Shown piece by piece: positions 7,680 through 17,065 of a stretch of DNA of 64,000 nucleotides. A program made the position numbers and the translations under genes. Within the stretch, counting starts at the first letter, position 1. Each line of letters starts with the position of its first letter. A model generated the notes under the pieces. It had not been told where the DNA came from, made no database searches, and was given only the letters and a program-made list of their open reading frames with translations. The DNA lies in contig JAFUBT010000009.1 of the NCBI GenBank assembly GCA_017460065.1, positions 1-64,000 of the forward strand, read 5' to 3'. The DNA comes from Candidatus Saccharimonadota bacterium. GTDB taxonomy: Bacteria; Patescibacteriota; Saccharimonadia; Saccharimonadales; Saccharimonadaceae.

Positions 7680-8277
7680 CGTCGCTGTCTTCGTCGGGCC
7701 AGAGGGTTTTGTTGTCTTTGATGTATTTATCGTAGTCGAGTGGGACGAGGTCGCCCTTGTCGTCTAGTTTATAGAAGGCGTCGCATTGGTCTTTGATGTG
7801 ATCGATAAAAAGAACGCCGTCGAGATGGTCGATTTCGTGCAAAATAGTGCGAGCGAGAAAGTCGGTCGGCTTGAGGCGGACTTCGGTGCCGTCTTCGAGC
7901 ACGGCTTTGATGCGTGCTTTGGCGGGGCGGGGAACTTTGCCGTAGATGGTTGGTACGGAAAGACAACCCTCGTAGTCGTAGAGAGTTTTGCCTTCGGTCT
8001 TGATGACTTCGGGGTTAATGAGGGCAATGAAATTCGCGTTGTCTTTATTGCTCATGTCTTCACGCACGACGATAATCCGGCGATTGTAGCCAAGCTGTGG
8101 GGCGGCCATAGCGGCGGATAGCTCGAATTCGTGTTCTTGCTCCCAGTCGATGCAAGACTGAACCATCTCGGCGATAATGCGGTGTACTTCGTCGTCGATT
8201 TGGCTAATCTTGGTCGACTTTTTGCGTAGTCGCGGATCGGGCGTAGTAATAACTGGTTTTTTGGCAACTTGTGACAT
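7672..8277 (-). CDS. def: Peptide deformylase
   Basis: 201 residues. It removes the formyl group from new proteins. All three metal-site motifs are present in order: MAAPQLGYN (motif 1), EGCLSVP with the cysteine ligand (motif 2), and HEIDHLDG with the two histidines and catalytic glutamate (motif 3). An acidic tail (DEDSDDE) closes the protein. A TAAAAT box lies 11 nt before the ATG in the 50-nt gap from priA, so def may have its own promoter as well as read-through. Confidence 0.95.
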   Translation of the reverse strand: MSQVAKKPVITTPDPRLRKKSTKISQIDDEVHRIIAEMVQSCIDWEQEHEFELSAAMAAPQLGYNRRIIVVREDMSNKDNANFIALINPEVIKTEGKTLYDYEGCLSVPTIYGKVPRPAKARIKAVLEDGTEVRLKPTDFLARTILHEIDHLDGVLFIDHIKDQCDAFYKLDDKGDLVPLDYDKYIKDNKTLWPDEDSDDE

Positions 8278-8327
8278 ACTTGGCTAATATTTTAACATCT
8301 TATGGGGGCAAAAGCTATTGCTTACGC

Positions 8328-10262
8328 TTAAAGGAGCGAGATAGGGTCGAGTTCGTAATGGAGTTGCGGACTAGGCGGGATGGCGTCGAAGAGGGTAAGG
8401 AGCTGACGACGCGACTTAGCTTTCACGATAATTTCCCAAGTATAGCCAGTATGACTGCGTTCGTGGAAAGCGGGCATGGGTGGCGTAACGGATATAGCGC
8501 GGGAGTCTTGATCCTTGATAAAATGAATAATTTTTTTATGCAATTTGCGGGAGTTTTGGACGGCGGTCGATTCGGTTTTGTAGGTCAAGGAAAGTTTGAG
8601 CAAAAAACTGTAGGGGGGTAGACCGGCTTTGTTGCGCTTCTGCAATAAATATTTATAAAAGTTGGCGTAGTCGGCTGCTAGGGCATAGTTAATTATGGGG
8701 TGGTCGGGCTGATAGGTCTGAACAATAATTTGGCTGTCTTGATGACCACGTTTGGCGCGGCCGATCACTTGGGTGAGTAATTGGAATGTTCGTTCTTCCG
8801 ACGAAAAGTCTGGCAGGGCGAGTTGAGCGTCTGCTTGGACGATGCCGAGCGTGCTGAGGTGCGGGAAATCAAAACCTTTGGCAATCATTTGGGTGCCGAT
8901 GATGATATCGATTTTGCCGGCGTGCACTTGGTGATATAGCTTGTCGAGTCGCTGGTCGGAGTCGGTGTCGGCGTCAAAACGGGCAATACGGGCGTTGGGG
9001 AAGAGTTTAGTAAGTTCATGCTCGAGATATTTGGTGCCAAAACCTTTGTGATGAATGCTGGGATTGGCGCAGTCCGGACAGGCGGTAGCAACAGATTCGT
9101 GATGGCCGCAATTGTGGCAGCGCATTTGGTAGTTGTCGACATGCAGGACGAGCGGCAGGAAACAATTCGGACATAAAGCTTGCCAGCCGCAGTGGTCGCA
9201 GATTGTGAGTGGGGCGGTACCACGGCGATTATGGAAAATCATAGTCTGAGTATGACTTGTTAGCGAATGCTTAATGGCGTCGAGCAGCTGGTTGCTTAAG
9301 AGTCGATTGCGGGCAAAATTAGCGTGGTTCTTAGAGTCGACGATGAGCGAATTGCTGGTCTTGTGGGCGGGCAGGGCGAGTTGGTTGAGTTCGATAATTG
9401 CATTGTGACGTTGGCAGAGGTAATAATCGGCAACAAGGGGGGTGGCGGAGCCTAAAATGGTTTTAGCGAGTGTGGAGGCGAGTCGCAGAGCAGAATATTT
9501 GGGGTTCTGATCTTGCTGATAGGCGGGCTCATGGGCCTCGTCAATGATAACAAGTCCGAGTTGCCGAACGGGCATAAAAAGCGCCGAGCGGGGGCCAATA
9601 ATTATTTGAGGCTGGTCAGCTAGAAGGGCGCGTTGCCAGTTTTGGTGGCGAATAGATTCGCTTTGACCAGAATGGACGAGCAGAATTTGGTCAAAATGGG
9701 CGCGAAAATTGCGTACGATTTGCGAGGTAAGGGCGATTTCGGGTACGAGAATAATGACGGATTTTCCCTGTCGGAGTTGCTGCTTGGCGAGCTCGATATA
9801 GATATTAGTCTTGCCGCTGCCGGTAATGCCGTGCAGCAAGATGGTATTGGCGGTGCTGTGGTTGATGGCAGTGATGGCGCGGCGTTGTGCTTGGTTGAGA
9901 GGGTTATCTTGTGCCGCTGGCACGCTGGGAAGTTGCTCACTACTAGCGCGGCGTTGTTTAGTGATGCCGCGCGGTAAGATTGCTTGAACGACACTGGACA
10001 TTGGACAGCGATAATAATCGGCGAGCCACAAGAGGGCTTTTTGCAGATGTTTCGGGAGGGGGGTTTGGTAAATGGCGCGCAGGATAGCTTTGGTGGCGAA
10101 GTTTGGTTGAGGGCAGCGCTTGATGACAACACCGACAGTAACTTGTTTGCCGAAGGGTATTTCGACGATTTGACCAGGTCGAAATTGGTCGGCAGATTCG
10201 TAGGTGAGAAGACTTTCGTGGCGATTGAAGGTTTTGGCGGGGGCGACCAGATAGTAGTACAT
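8328..10262 (-). CDS. priA: Primosomal protein N' (replication restart helicase)
   Basis: 644 residues. PriA restarts stalled forks and loads the replicative helicase. An N-terminal 3'-DNA-binding domain begins MYYYLVAPAKTF. The helicase core has Walker A HGITGSGKT and the Walker B box DEAH. A zinc module with CDHC, CPNC, CHNC and CPDC pairs sits in the second helicase lobe, followed by GTQMIAKGFDFP and the QVIGRAKRG motif. The box TAAGAT lies 6 nt before the ATG, predicting a leaderless priA-def-fmt transcript. Confidence 0.95.
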   Translation of the reverse strand: MYYYLVAPAKTFNRHESLLTYESADQFRPGQIVEIPFGKQVTVGVVIKRCPQPNFATKAILRAIYQTPLPKHLQKALLWLADYYRCPMSSVVQAILPRGITKQRRASSEQLPSVPAAQDNPLNQAQRRAITAINHSTANTILLHGITGSGKTNIYIELAKQQLRQGKSVIILVPEIALTSQIVRNFRAHFDQILLVHSGQSESIRHQNWQRALLADQPQIIIGPRSALFMPVRQLGLVIIDEAHEPAYQQDQNPKYSALRLASTLAKTILGSATPLVADYYLCQRHNAIIELNQLALPAHKTSNSLIVDSKNHANFARNRLLSNQLLDAIKHSLTSHTQTMIFHNRRGTAPLTICDHCGWQALCPNCFLPLVLHVDNYQMRCHNCGHHESVATACPDCANPSIHHKGFGTKYLEHELTKLFPNARIARFDADTDSDQRLDKLYHQVHAGKIDIIIGTQMIAKGFDFPHLSTLGIVQADAQLALPDFSSEERTFQLLTQVIGRAKRGHQDSQIIVQTYQPDHPIINYALAADYANFYKYLLQKRNKAGLPPYSFLLKLSLTYKTESTAVQNSRKLHKKIIHFIKDQDSRAISVTPPMPAFHERSHTGYTWEIIVKAKSRRQLLTLFDAIPPSPQLHYELDPISLL

Positions 10263-10268
10263 AGGTAT

Positions 10269-10274
10269 ATCTTA
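10269..10274 (-). promoter_or_regulatory. Leaderless promoter of priA
   Basis: On the minus strand TGc-TAAGAT ends 6 nt before the ATG at 10262. Confidence 0.55.
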
Positions 10275-10296
10275 GCATGATGATTGGGTGTTGTGA

Positions 10297-10414
10297 CTCT
10301 AAGGAAGAGAGCGTTGTTCTGAAAACCGCCAATGTTAGCCCGCCGTCGCGGGTATCATTGGCTATACTCGTCGTAACTGCGTACGTTTTCAGAACAACGC
10401 TCTCTTCCTAAGAG
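10297..10414 (+). repeat. Y-shaped palindromic repeat, copy C
   Basis: The 30-nt outer arms 10297-10326 and 10385-10414 are complementary with one mismatch. The inner first arm is GCCAATG-tta-CCCGC-cgtc-GCGGG-tat-CATTGGC. The second arm is weaker but keeps ACTCG and CGTACGT at the family positions. It lies between the divergent priA and the HTH gene. There is no T run, so it is not a simple terminator. Confidence 0.75.
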
Positions 10415-10453
10415 CATCGCGCCAAAATGTCGTCTGAGAGCAAAACTTTAATG

Positions 10454-10482
10454 TTGTGAAAAATACAAAAATCGCATAAAAT
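10454..10482 (+). promoter_or_regulatory. Promoter of the HTH-recJ operon
   Basis: TTGTGA at 10454-10459 and TAAAAT at 10477-10482 with 17 nt spacing. AAGGAGG follows just before the ATG at 10503. Confidence 0.7.
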
Positions 10483-10502
10483 AAAGATAAGTAAGGAGGC
10501 TA

Positions 10503-10805
10503 ATGTTAGACGTTTTCGTGACGAGTCGGGTTCGTAGGAAAATCATTATCGTGTTTGCGAAGTATCCAGACTTTAAGACCCATGTGCGTGGATTGTCGAA
10601 ATTGATTAAAGAAGATCCTGGTAACATCCAGCGTGAGTTAAAGCGTTTGGCGAAGGGTGGTTTTCTGATTGTGACAAAGAAGGGGAATACGAGTATTTAT
10701 CAGACGAATAAGCAATTTCCCATCTTAAAAGAGCTGCAGAGCATTGTGATAAAAAGCTCGCAGGCGTCGGCGAGTAAGAGCCAGCCGAACAAGACCATCG
10801 GATGA
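10503..10805 (+). CDS. Winged-helix DNA-binding protein
   Basis: 100 residues with an ArsR/MarR-like winged helix. Segments VRGLSKLIKEDPGNIQRELK (helix-turn-helix) and LAKGGFLIVTKKGNTSIYQT (wing) are easily seen. It resembles the HTH modules that precede small nucleotidyltransferases. AAGGAGG stands 3 nt from the ATG and the gene has a good promoter. Its stop overlaps the recJ start (ATGA), so it is the first gene of a two-gene operon and may regulate it. No ligand-binding or metal-binding residues are evident. Confidence 0.75.
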   Translation: MLDVFVTSRVRRKIIIVFAKYPDFKTHVRGLSKLIKEDPGNIQRELKRLAKGGFLIVTKKGNTSIYQTNKQFPILKELQSIVIKSSQASASKSQPNKTIG

Positions 10806-12409
10806 CGGATATTTTTCGTAGATTGCTCGCAAGGCGTGGGCTGGATGAGGATTTTTTGCGACCAAAATACGAAGATTTATTTGACCCATTTTTGATGCAG
10901 GGGATGCGGGCCGCCGTAAGGCGCATTGAGAAGGCGCGCGACCAAGGGGAGCGAGTGGTGGTTTTTGGCGACTATGACGCAGACGGCGTGACGGCGAGCG
11001 TAGTGATGTATGAGGCTTTGCGAAGCTTTGGCTGTGAGGATGTGGAGGTAATTTTGCCTGACCGTTTCGTGGATGGCTACGGCTTGGGCGAATCGGCGGA
11101 GGCGAAGGTTCTGGCGGCAGGTGCAACTTTAGTGGTAACTGTAGACAATGGTTCGGGCTCTGAGGCGGTGATTGCAAGACTAAAACAAGAGGGAATTGAA
11201 ACTATCGTGACAGATCACCATCAGATTCCGCAGCTGCCACAGTCAGCGGTGGCAGTCATAAACCCGCAACGAGCAGATGAGCGGTACGGCAAAAAGATGG
11301 CGGGGGTGGGAGTGGCTTTTTGTGTCGCGCGCGCGTTGAATGCGACACAGAACGGCGGTGAATGTGATGGACAAGAAAAGTGGCTACTAGATTTAGTGGT
11401 GATTGGTACGATTTGTGATTCGATGGTGCTGAGGGACGAGAACCGGATTTTATCTTACTTCGGCATGCTAGTGTTGTCCAAAACGCGTCGTGTGGGGCTG
11501 AAAGAATTGGCCAAAACGGCTGGCGTGCAACTGGCGAGTTTGGACACGCATGTCATTGGCTTTCAGCTAGGACCACGGATCAATGCAGCGGGGCGACTCA
11601 AAAGTGCAGAGTTGGCTTTGCGGCTATTGATGGCTAAACATCGTGACGAGGCCTTTTTGTTGGCGCAAGAACTCGAAGCGCTTAACCAGGAACGGCGACG
11701 GATGCAGGATGTGGCCGCTCAAGAGATCGCGGAGCAATATCGGTCCGAAGAGCGTGTTCTTGTTATGCAGGGAGCGTGGCATGAAGGTGTGGTCGGCATC
11801 ATTGCGGGTCAGGCGGTCGAAAAATACCACAAGCCGGCCTTCGCACTGACTGAAGTAGGCGGTGGCGTTGTGAAAGGGAGCGGGCGGAGTTTTGGCGAGT
11901 TTTCCTTGGCGCAGGCGCTGGAGCATTGTCGGGACTGCTTAATAGGTGGCGGTGGACATGCTTTGGCGTGTGGGATAACCTTGCGCACAGAGGCGGTGGA
12001 TGATTTGCGACACGAACTAAACGAGTATTATGATTCTTTAGGCCTGAAGGCGCAAGAAAAATACTTGGTGCGGCCAACGGATTTAGAGCTCGACAATCTC
12101 AAGGGTATAGATTTGACCTTGTACGACGAGATTAGCCAGTTGGCGCCCTTTGGCGAGGGTAACGAGGAGCCTCTGTTTGAAATAAGAGTACGAGTGGTGG
12201 GGCGACGTTTATTAAAAGAGCGCCATCTGGCCTTGACGGTGGCGGATGACTGCGGTAATGAAATGAAGATGATGGCGTTTTATGCGCCAGAGGAATGGCT
12301 GGCGGTGCGAGCAGGCGACGAGTTGGGTTTGCAGTTTAGTTTGACGAAGAATGAGTGGCGAGGCGTGACAAAGATTGAGGCGACGATAACAGACTTGAAA
12401 CAGATTTAA
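10802..12409 (+). CDS. recJ: Single-strand-specific 5'-3' exonuclease RecJ
   Basis: 535 residues of the DHH phosphoesterase family. Motif GDYDADGVTAS (around residue 60) and TDHHQIP carry the metal ligands; the middle motif reads VTVDNGSGS. The DHHA1 part has GVVGIIAGQ and the glycine-rich GGGGHALACG, followed by an OB-type domain. RecJ resects DNA for RecFOR recombination and mismatch repair; recO lies at 34488. The ATGA overlap couples it to the HTH gene. Confidence 0.93.
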   Translation: MTDIFRRLLARRGLDEDFLRPKYEDLFDPFLMQGMRAAVRRIEKARDQGERVVVFGDYDADGVTASVVMYEALRSFGCEDVEVILPDRFVDGYGLGESAEAKVLAAGATLVVTVDNGSGSEAVIARLKQEGIETIVTDHHQIPQLPQSAVAVINPQRADERYGKKMAGVGVAFCVARALNATQNGGECDGQEKWLLDLVVIGTICDSMVLRDENRILSYFGMLVLSKTRRVGLKELAKTAGVQLASLDTHVIGFQLGPRINAAGRLKSAELALRLLMAKHRDEAFLLAQELEALNQERRRMQDVAAQEIAEQYRSEERVLVMQGAWHEGVVGIIAGQAVEKYHKPAFALTEVGGGVVKGSGRSFGEFSLAQALEHCRDCLIGGGGHALACGITLRTEAVDDLRHELNEYYDSLGLKAQEKYLVRPTDLELDNLKGIDLTLYDEISQLAPFGEGNEEPLFEIRVRVVGRRLLKERHLALTVADDCGNEMKMMAFYAPEEWLAVRAGDELGLQFSLTKNEWRGVTKIEATITDLKQI

Positions 12410-12432
12410 AAATGTGATAAAATTCTCGCAGT

Positions 12433-12651
12433 ATGGCAATCAAAGTAACCAGGAAAGACCAGAACGAGGCGAACGAAAACATTATCCGACGCTTCAACCG
12501 TAAGGTTCTTCAGAGTGGTGTGATGGCAACCGCAAAGGAAGGTATGCGCTTCTCCAAGCCAATTTCCAAGCGCGACCGTCGCACGAAGGCAATCCTTCGC
12601 GAAAAACGCAAGGCCGAAAAAGCCGAACGCATGAAGTTAGGTCTAAAATAA
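12433..12651 (+). CDS. rpsU: Ribosomal protein bS21
   Basis: 72 very basic residues. NENIIRRFNRKVLQSGVM matches the core of bS21, followed by the usual Lys/Arg-rich helix (KRDRRTKAILREKRKAEKAE). bS21 sits near the mRNA exit and anti-SD of the 30S subunit. No Shine-Dalgarno sequence is present. A TAAAAT at 12418-12423 lies only 9 nt before the ATG, so the message is leaderless or nearly so. A terminator follows directly. Confidence 0.85.
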   Translation: MAIKVTRKDQNEANENIIRRFNRKVLQSGVMATAKEGMRFSKPISKRDRRTKAILREKRKAEKAERMKLGLK

Positions 12652-12678
12652 AAATTACCCCAGTTTTGGGGTATTTTT
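12652..12678 (+). terminator. Rho-independent terminator after rpsU
   Basis: TACCCCA and TGGGGTA pair and a T5 run follows. Confidence 0.8.
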
Positions 12679-12707
12679 CACGCAGCAAAGACACAAAAAG
12701 GAGCAAA

Positions 12708-13268
12708 ATGATTATATTATTTGGAGCAGCTGGGAGTGGGAAGAGTTTGCAGGGGCGAAAATTGTCCGAGGACTATGGCTGGCGTTGGTTGTCGGTTGGT
12801 CAGCTACTGCGCGAGAAGCAAGACCAGATTTTGGTGCAGCAGATGCGCGCAGGCGGGCTGGTAGACGATGAATATGTCGTCAAGATGATGCACGAGGCGA
12901 TTATGGAGGCCGAACAAGCTGAGGTGGAGGCGGTGCTAGATGGTTATCCGCGCGACGAATGGCAAGCGCAATGGCTAGTGGAGCATGGCGATAGTGCGAA
13001 GATAGATGGCGCGATTATTTTGCAGGTGTCCGAAGAAGAGTTATGGCGACGCCTAGAAGAGCGCGGTCGCGAAGACGACACGAAAGAGGCGATTGAGCGA
13101 CGGTGGGAGATTTTTCGAGCGACTATTGCGAAGATGCAGCAGATTTTAGAAGGTGCTGGTGTGAAGTTTGCGGAAATTAATGGTGAAGGAACAGTCGAAG
13201 AGGTGGCGGAACGTATTCGAGCAGCGTTACACGGGTGGGGCGTGGTGCAGAAAAGAGAGGAGGAATAA
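12708..13268 (+). CDS. adk: Adenylate kinase-like nucleotide kinase
   Basis: 186 residues from ATG 12708, which has AAGGAG 4 nt upstream. The P-loop FGAAGSGKS is at 4-12 and starts the protein as expected for Adk. DGYPRDEWQAQWL corresponds to the usual DGFPR motif that binds AMP. The lid is short and has no zinc cysteines. It interconverts AMP, ATP and ADP. It precedes map by 4 nt, recalling the adk-map-infA order of many ribosomal operons. Sequence divergence leaves room for another NMP kinase. Confidence 0.8.
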   Translation: MIILFGAAGSGKSLQGRKLSEDYGWRWLSVGQLLREKQDQILVQQMRAGGLVDDEYVVKMMHEAIMEAEQAEVEAVLDGYPRDEWQAQWLVEHGDSAKIDGAIILQVSEEELWRRLEERGREDDTKEAIERRWEIFRATIAKMQQILEGAGVKFAEINGEGTVEEVAERIRAALHGWGVVQKREEE

Positions 13269-13272
13269 CCCG

Positions 13273-14016
13273 ATGGATGAGAAGAAGATTGCGGCAATGC
13301 GGGCGGGCGGCAAGATTATGGCGCAGATTTTTGCAGAGTTGAAGGAATATACGCAGCCGGGAATGACTGGTAAAGAAATTGATGCTTGGGTGGCGAAGAA
13401 AATTACCGATTACGGTTGCGGTATTGCGTACTATGAGCCGGAAGTAGATTTTCCGGGGGCGATTTGCATTTCGGTGAACGATGAGTTAATTCATGGCACG
13501 CCGAAAGATATTCCCTTTGAGGAAGGCGATAAGATTAGCTATGATTTGGTCATCAAGTACCAGGGTTATTACGTTGATTCGGCGTTCACAATGGTGTTGG
13601 GGAAGCCGACGGCGGCCCAGAAGCATCTGTTGAGTTTTACGGAATCGGCGCTTTACGAGGGGATTGCGCAGGTTAAGCCGGGGGCGAAATTGGGCGATAT
13701 AGGCTTTGCGGTACAAAAGACCCTCGAGAAGGGCAGATTGGGCGTGATAAAGAATTATGTTGGCCATGGGATTGGTGAGAGTATGCACATGCCGCCGGAA
13801 GTGCCAAATTACGGCAAGAAAGGGCACGGCTATGCTTTGGAGCCGGGTGATACGATTTGTATTGAGCCGATGTCGAGCCTAGGGAAACCTGACACCGTAG
13901 TGGTTGAGGGCGATGATGGTTGGACGGTCTGTCTGAAAGACGGCTCATTGGGCTGCCATTTTGAGCATACGATTTTGGTAACAGAGGATGGTTACGAAAT
14001 CTTGACGCAAGCATAA
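13273..14016 (+). CDS. map: Methionine aminopeptidase type I
   Basis: 247 residues from ATG 13273, with AGGAGG about 10 nt upstream. It removes the initiator methionine after deformylation. The five metal ligands are in place: Asp in ISYDLVIK, Asp in YYVDSAF, His in GHGIGESMH, Glu in IEPMSS and Glu in FEHTILV. The pairing with adk suggests one operon. def and fmt in the same window complete the N-terminal processing path. Confidence 0.95.
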   Translation: MDEKKIAAMRAGGKIMAQIFAELKEYTQPGMTGKEIDAWVAKKITDYGCGIAYYEPEVDFPGAICISVNDELIHGTPKDIPFEEGDKISYDLVIKYQGYYVDSAFTMVLGKPTAAQKHLLSFTESALYEGIAQVKPGAKLGDIGFAVQKTLEKGRLGVIKNYVGHGIGESMHMPPEVPNYGKKGHGYALEPGDTICIEPMSSLGKPDTVVVEGDDGWTVCLKDGSLGCHFEHTILVTEDGYEILTQA

Positions 14017-14028
14017 GTAGTTATATGC

Positions 14029-14034
14029 TACAAT
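14029..14034 (+). promoter_or_regulatory. Leaderless promoter of ftsA
   Basis: Extended box TGc-TACAAT ends 6 nt before the ATG at 14041. Confidence 0.6.
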
Positions 14035-14040
14035 ATGCTT

Positions 14041-15273
14041 ATGGAAGAAAAAACTCGCTTTGTGGTGGGCATAGATATTGGAACTAATTTTGTACGCGCA
14101 GCGATTGGTGAGATGACGCATGATGGTATCCGAGTGGTTGGCTATGGGGAGGCGCCATCGGATGGGGTGCGCCGGGGGATTATTAATGATATTAGCGCAC
14201 CATGCGCGGCGATTGACCACGCCTTGGCAGCGGCTGAGAAGATGAGTGGGCTGCAGGTGTCGGATGCAGCAGTGAGCATCAACGGAGTCAACACAACTAG
14301 CACGAAAGTTGATGGAATGATTGCGGTTGGCGTGGCTGATCACGAGATAGACGAGGAAGACTTGATTCGGATTATTGAAACCTCAGTAGCGGGCAAGGTA
14401 CCGGAGACGCGGCAGATTCTGAAAAATATGCCCTACGAGTATATCCTTGATGGGCAAGGCGGGATTCGTGAGCCGATTGGCATGAAGGGCGCGCGTCTTG
14501 AAATGCGAGCAAATGTCATCTCGACGATGAAATTAGACTTCGACAACGTTGTGAAAGCCTGTGCGACGGCAAATCTGGTGCCATCAGTCATTGAGCCGTC
14601 AGTTATTGCGGCGTCGCGAGCGGTTTTGACGGGACAGCAGAAAGAAAACGGTGTAGCGGTGATTGATATGGGTGGCGCTACGACGAGTATTGCGATTTAC
14701 GATGAAGGCGAGTTGCAGTATGTTGGTGTTTGCCCCTACGGTAGCAATGACATTACGAATGATCTAGCAGCTTATTTGAAGACCGTGCCAGATGTAGCTG
14801 AAGAAATTAAGCTGCGCTTTGCGTCTTGCCAATTTGGTGAAAATAGCAAGGACGTAAAGATTAAGCGGGGTCGGGATGAGCTGAACTTTTCGCGACAGGA
14901 TGTCGATGAAGTGATTGAGTCGCGGCTGGAAGAGATTTTCGAAATGATGCGTAAGCATCTGGTACATGCGGGCTATGACCGACGTTTGCCGGAGGGAATT
15001 ATCTTGACTGGTGGTGGCGCCAAGCTGAAAGATATTGATAAATATGTCCGCACGCAGATGGAGCTGGCGGTGCGAATCGGTGTGCCAGAGCGGATTTCTG
15101 GGGTGAGCGAAGATGTCAAGAAGCCAGAGTTCGCAACGGTGATTGGCCTAATGTTTGCTGATAATGAGGCGGGTTTGCGGGATGAATTCAGCAATAATGC
15201 CAAAATTTCTAAAAAGAAGCAGGCCAAGAAGAGCGGTGGTGCAGTAGCACGTTTCTTTAAGCTGTTCAAATAA
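14041..15273 (+). CDS. ftsA: Cell division protein FtsA
   Basis: 410 residues of the actin fold. It tethers FtsZ to the membrane. GIDIGTNFVRAAIG is the phosphate 1 loop, GVAVIDMGGATTSIAIY the phosphate 2 loop and ILTGGGAKL the adenosine motif. The end GGAVARFFKLFK is an amphipathic membrane-targeting helix. ATG 14041 is preferred over ATG 14035 because the -10 box then lies exactly 6 nt away and no ribosome site exists for either. ftsZ follows. Confidence 0.95.
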   Translation: MEEKTRFVVGIDIGTNFVRAAIGEMTHDGIRVVGYGEAPSDGVRRGIINDISAPCAAIDHALAAAEKMSGLQVSDAAVSINGVNTTSTKVDGMIAVGVADHEIDEEDLIRIIETSVAGKVPETRQILKNMPYEYILDGQGGIREPIGMKGARLEMRANVISTMKLDFDNVVKACATANLVPSVIEPSVIAASRAVLTGQQKENGVAVIDMGGATTSIAIYDEGELQYVGVCPYGSNDITNDLAAYLKTVPDVAEEIKLRFASCQFGENSKDVKIKRGRDELNFSRQDVDEVIESRLEEIFEMMRKHLVHAGYDRRLPEGIILTGGGAKLKDIDKYVRTQMELAVRIGVPERISGVSEDVKKPEFATVIGLMFADNEAGLRDEFSNNAKISKKKQAKKSGGAVARFFKLFK

Positions 15274-15349
15274 TTTATCAGTCGTCTAGTCAAAAGATGG
15301 GATTGCTGTTATTATTATAGATAGAATTGAAAAAGTGAGGAGTTGATAC

Positions 15350-16573
15350 ATGCCCGAAATCAAGCCTAGCGAAGTAGAGAGTACAGCTAGTATTAAAGTA
15401 ATTGGGGTTGGTGGTGCCGGTGGATCGGCCGTGAATCGCATGCGCGAGGCTGGTTTAGTGGGCGTAGAGTTTATTGCAATGAATACGGATGCGCAAGCTC
15501 TGCATAGTTCAAAGGCAGACCGCAAAGTTTACCTAGGCAAAGACACTACGAATGGCTTGGGCGCTGGCGCAGATCCAACGATTGGCGAGAAAGCCGCTGA
15601 AGAGAGCCGCGATGAGATAAAGAATGCCCTAGAAGGTGCGGATATGGCCTTTGTAACCTTTGGTGCCGGTGGCGGGACCGGTTCGGGCGCGGGTTACATT
15701 GTGGCTGAAGAGGCGCGTAAGCAAGATATACTAACGGTTGGCGTAGTAACAAAACCTTTTACTTTTGAGGGCGCCAAACGCAAAGCGAACGCCGATTGGG
15801 CAATTGATCATTTTGCGCGCAATGTGGACGCGTTGATTACAATCCCAAATGATCGTTTGTTGCAAACGATTGATTCGCGAACGCCGCTCGTTGAGACCTT
15901 TAAGATTGCAGATGACGTGTTGCGCCAAGGTGTGCAGGGGATATCTGAATTGATTACCGACGAAAATGCCATGATTAATCTGGACTTTGCCGACGTGAAG
16001 ACCATTATGAAAGATGCTGGGTCGGCTTTGATGGGCATTGGGCGTGCTTCGGGCGAAAATCGGGCAACGATTGCCGCTCAGCAGGCAATTGAATCGCCGC
16101 TGATTGAGGTGTCGATTGACGGTGCGCGCGGTGTATTGTTCTCGGTGACCGGTGGCTACGACGTGACGATGGCTGAGATGGAAGAAGCAGCTGCGCTGAT
16201 TACGGCTAGCGTCAGTCCTGATGCAAATATCATTTGGGGTGCCAGCATCCGCCCAGAACTGGAAGATGAGATTATCGTCACGGTCGTGGCGACGGGTTTT
16301 GACTCGGAATATTACCGCGATGATCCGCGGGCAAAGGAAGTATTCGAGAAAGAAACCGCGAAGCAGACAGAGGAAGCACCTGAGGCAACGACGGGCGAAG
16401 CTACGAATGGTCGCGATACGGCTGCTGCGGAAGCGATGCAGTCTGAGAGTAAGCCGGCAGATTTTGCTGATGCGACCACGACTAATATGTGGGACTCGAT
16501 TCGGACGGATAGCGTGAGCGAAGACAACGATATTCCGGCAATTTTGCGCCGACGCAAGAAGAACAAAAACTAG
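15350..16573 (+). CDS. ftsZ: Cell division GTPase FtsZ
   Basis: 407 residues. It forms the division ring. [13 protein letters not shown] begins the GTPase domain and [12 protein letters not shown] is the tubulin signature. A spacer of about 50 residues leads to [16 protein letters not shown], the conserved C-terminal peptide that binds FtsA. GAGGAG lies 6 nt before the ATG, and the 76-nt gap has TATTAT/TAGAAT-like boxes, so ftsZ can be transcribed on its own. Confidence 0.97.
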   Translation: MPEIKPSEVESTASIKVIGVGGAGGSAVNRMREAGLVGVEFIAMNTDAQALHSSKADRKVYLGKDTTNGLGAGADPTIGEKAAEESRDEIKNALEGADMAFVTFGAGGGTGSGAGYIVAEEARKQDILTVGVVTKPFTFEGAKRKANADWAIDHFARNVDALITIPNDRLLQTIDSRTPLVETFKIADDVLRQGVQGISELITDENAMINLDFADVKTIMKDAGSALMGIGRASGENRATIAAQQAIESPLIEVSIDGARGVLFSVTGGYDVTMAEMEEAAALITASVSPDANIIWGASIRPELEDEIIVTVVATGFDSEYYRDDPRAKEVFEKETAKQTEEAPEATTGEATNGRDTAAAEAMQSESKPADFADATTTNMWDSIRTDSVSEDNDIPAILRRRKKNKN

Positions 16574-16587
16574 AGAGGACAACTCAC

Positions 16588-17052
16588 ATGAGTGGCTTGA
16601 AAATTGGTGAAAGTAAAGTAATCGAAAGCCGCGAAACGCAAGACGGGACGATGATTCGTCGCCGTCGCGTTTCTCTGGACGGAAAATACCGCTTTACGAC
16701 TTACGAGCGGATTGAGCGTCCCGGCATGATGGTGCGCAAACGTAGTGGTAGCAAAGAGGCCTTTGACCGCGAAAAGTTGGCCAACGCCGTGCGTAATAGC
16801 GTGGGCAAGTATTTTGAAAGTGATTTGGATGTGCAGAATGTGGTTTCGAAGGTAGAGGACGCAATTTACGCACTTGGTAAAGACGAGATCCAGTCAAAAG
16901 TGATTGGCGAGAAGATTTTGGAGGTGCTATCGGAGACGAACGATATGGCCTATGTACGTTTCGTCAGTGTGTTTCGAGAATTCAAGACGCTTGATGAGTT
17001 AGAGCAAAGTATTGCTGAACAGCGGGCGCGAATGTTGGCGCGGAAAAAATAA
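16588..17052 (+). CDS. nrdR: NrdR-type regulator lacking zinc ligands
   Basis: 154 residues aligning end to end with NrdR, repressor of ribonucleotide reductase genes. SKVIESRETQDGTMIRRRR and RFTTYERIE match the zinc-ribbon domain. The ATP-cone (about 48-140) is intact, with VRKRSGSKEAFDREKLANAV and NDMAYVRFVSVFREF. All four zinc cysteines are gone: the start reads MSGLKIGESK where MKCPFCG is expected, and VSLDGKYRF replaces the second CxxC. The basic DNA-contacting stretch is kept. It follows ftsZ by 14 nt with a ribosome site. Confidence 0.85.
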   Translation: MSGLKIGESKVIESRETQDGTMIRRRRVSLDGKYRFTTYERIERPGMMVRKRSGSKEAFDREKLANAVRNSVGKYFESDLDVQNVVSKVEDAIYALGKDEIQSKVIGEKILEVLSETNDMAYVRFVSVFREFKTLDELEQSIAEQRARMLARKK

Positions 17053-17065
17053 GGAGAGATTAACG

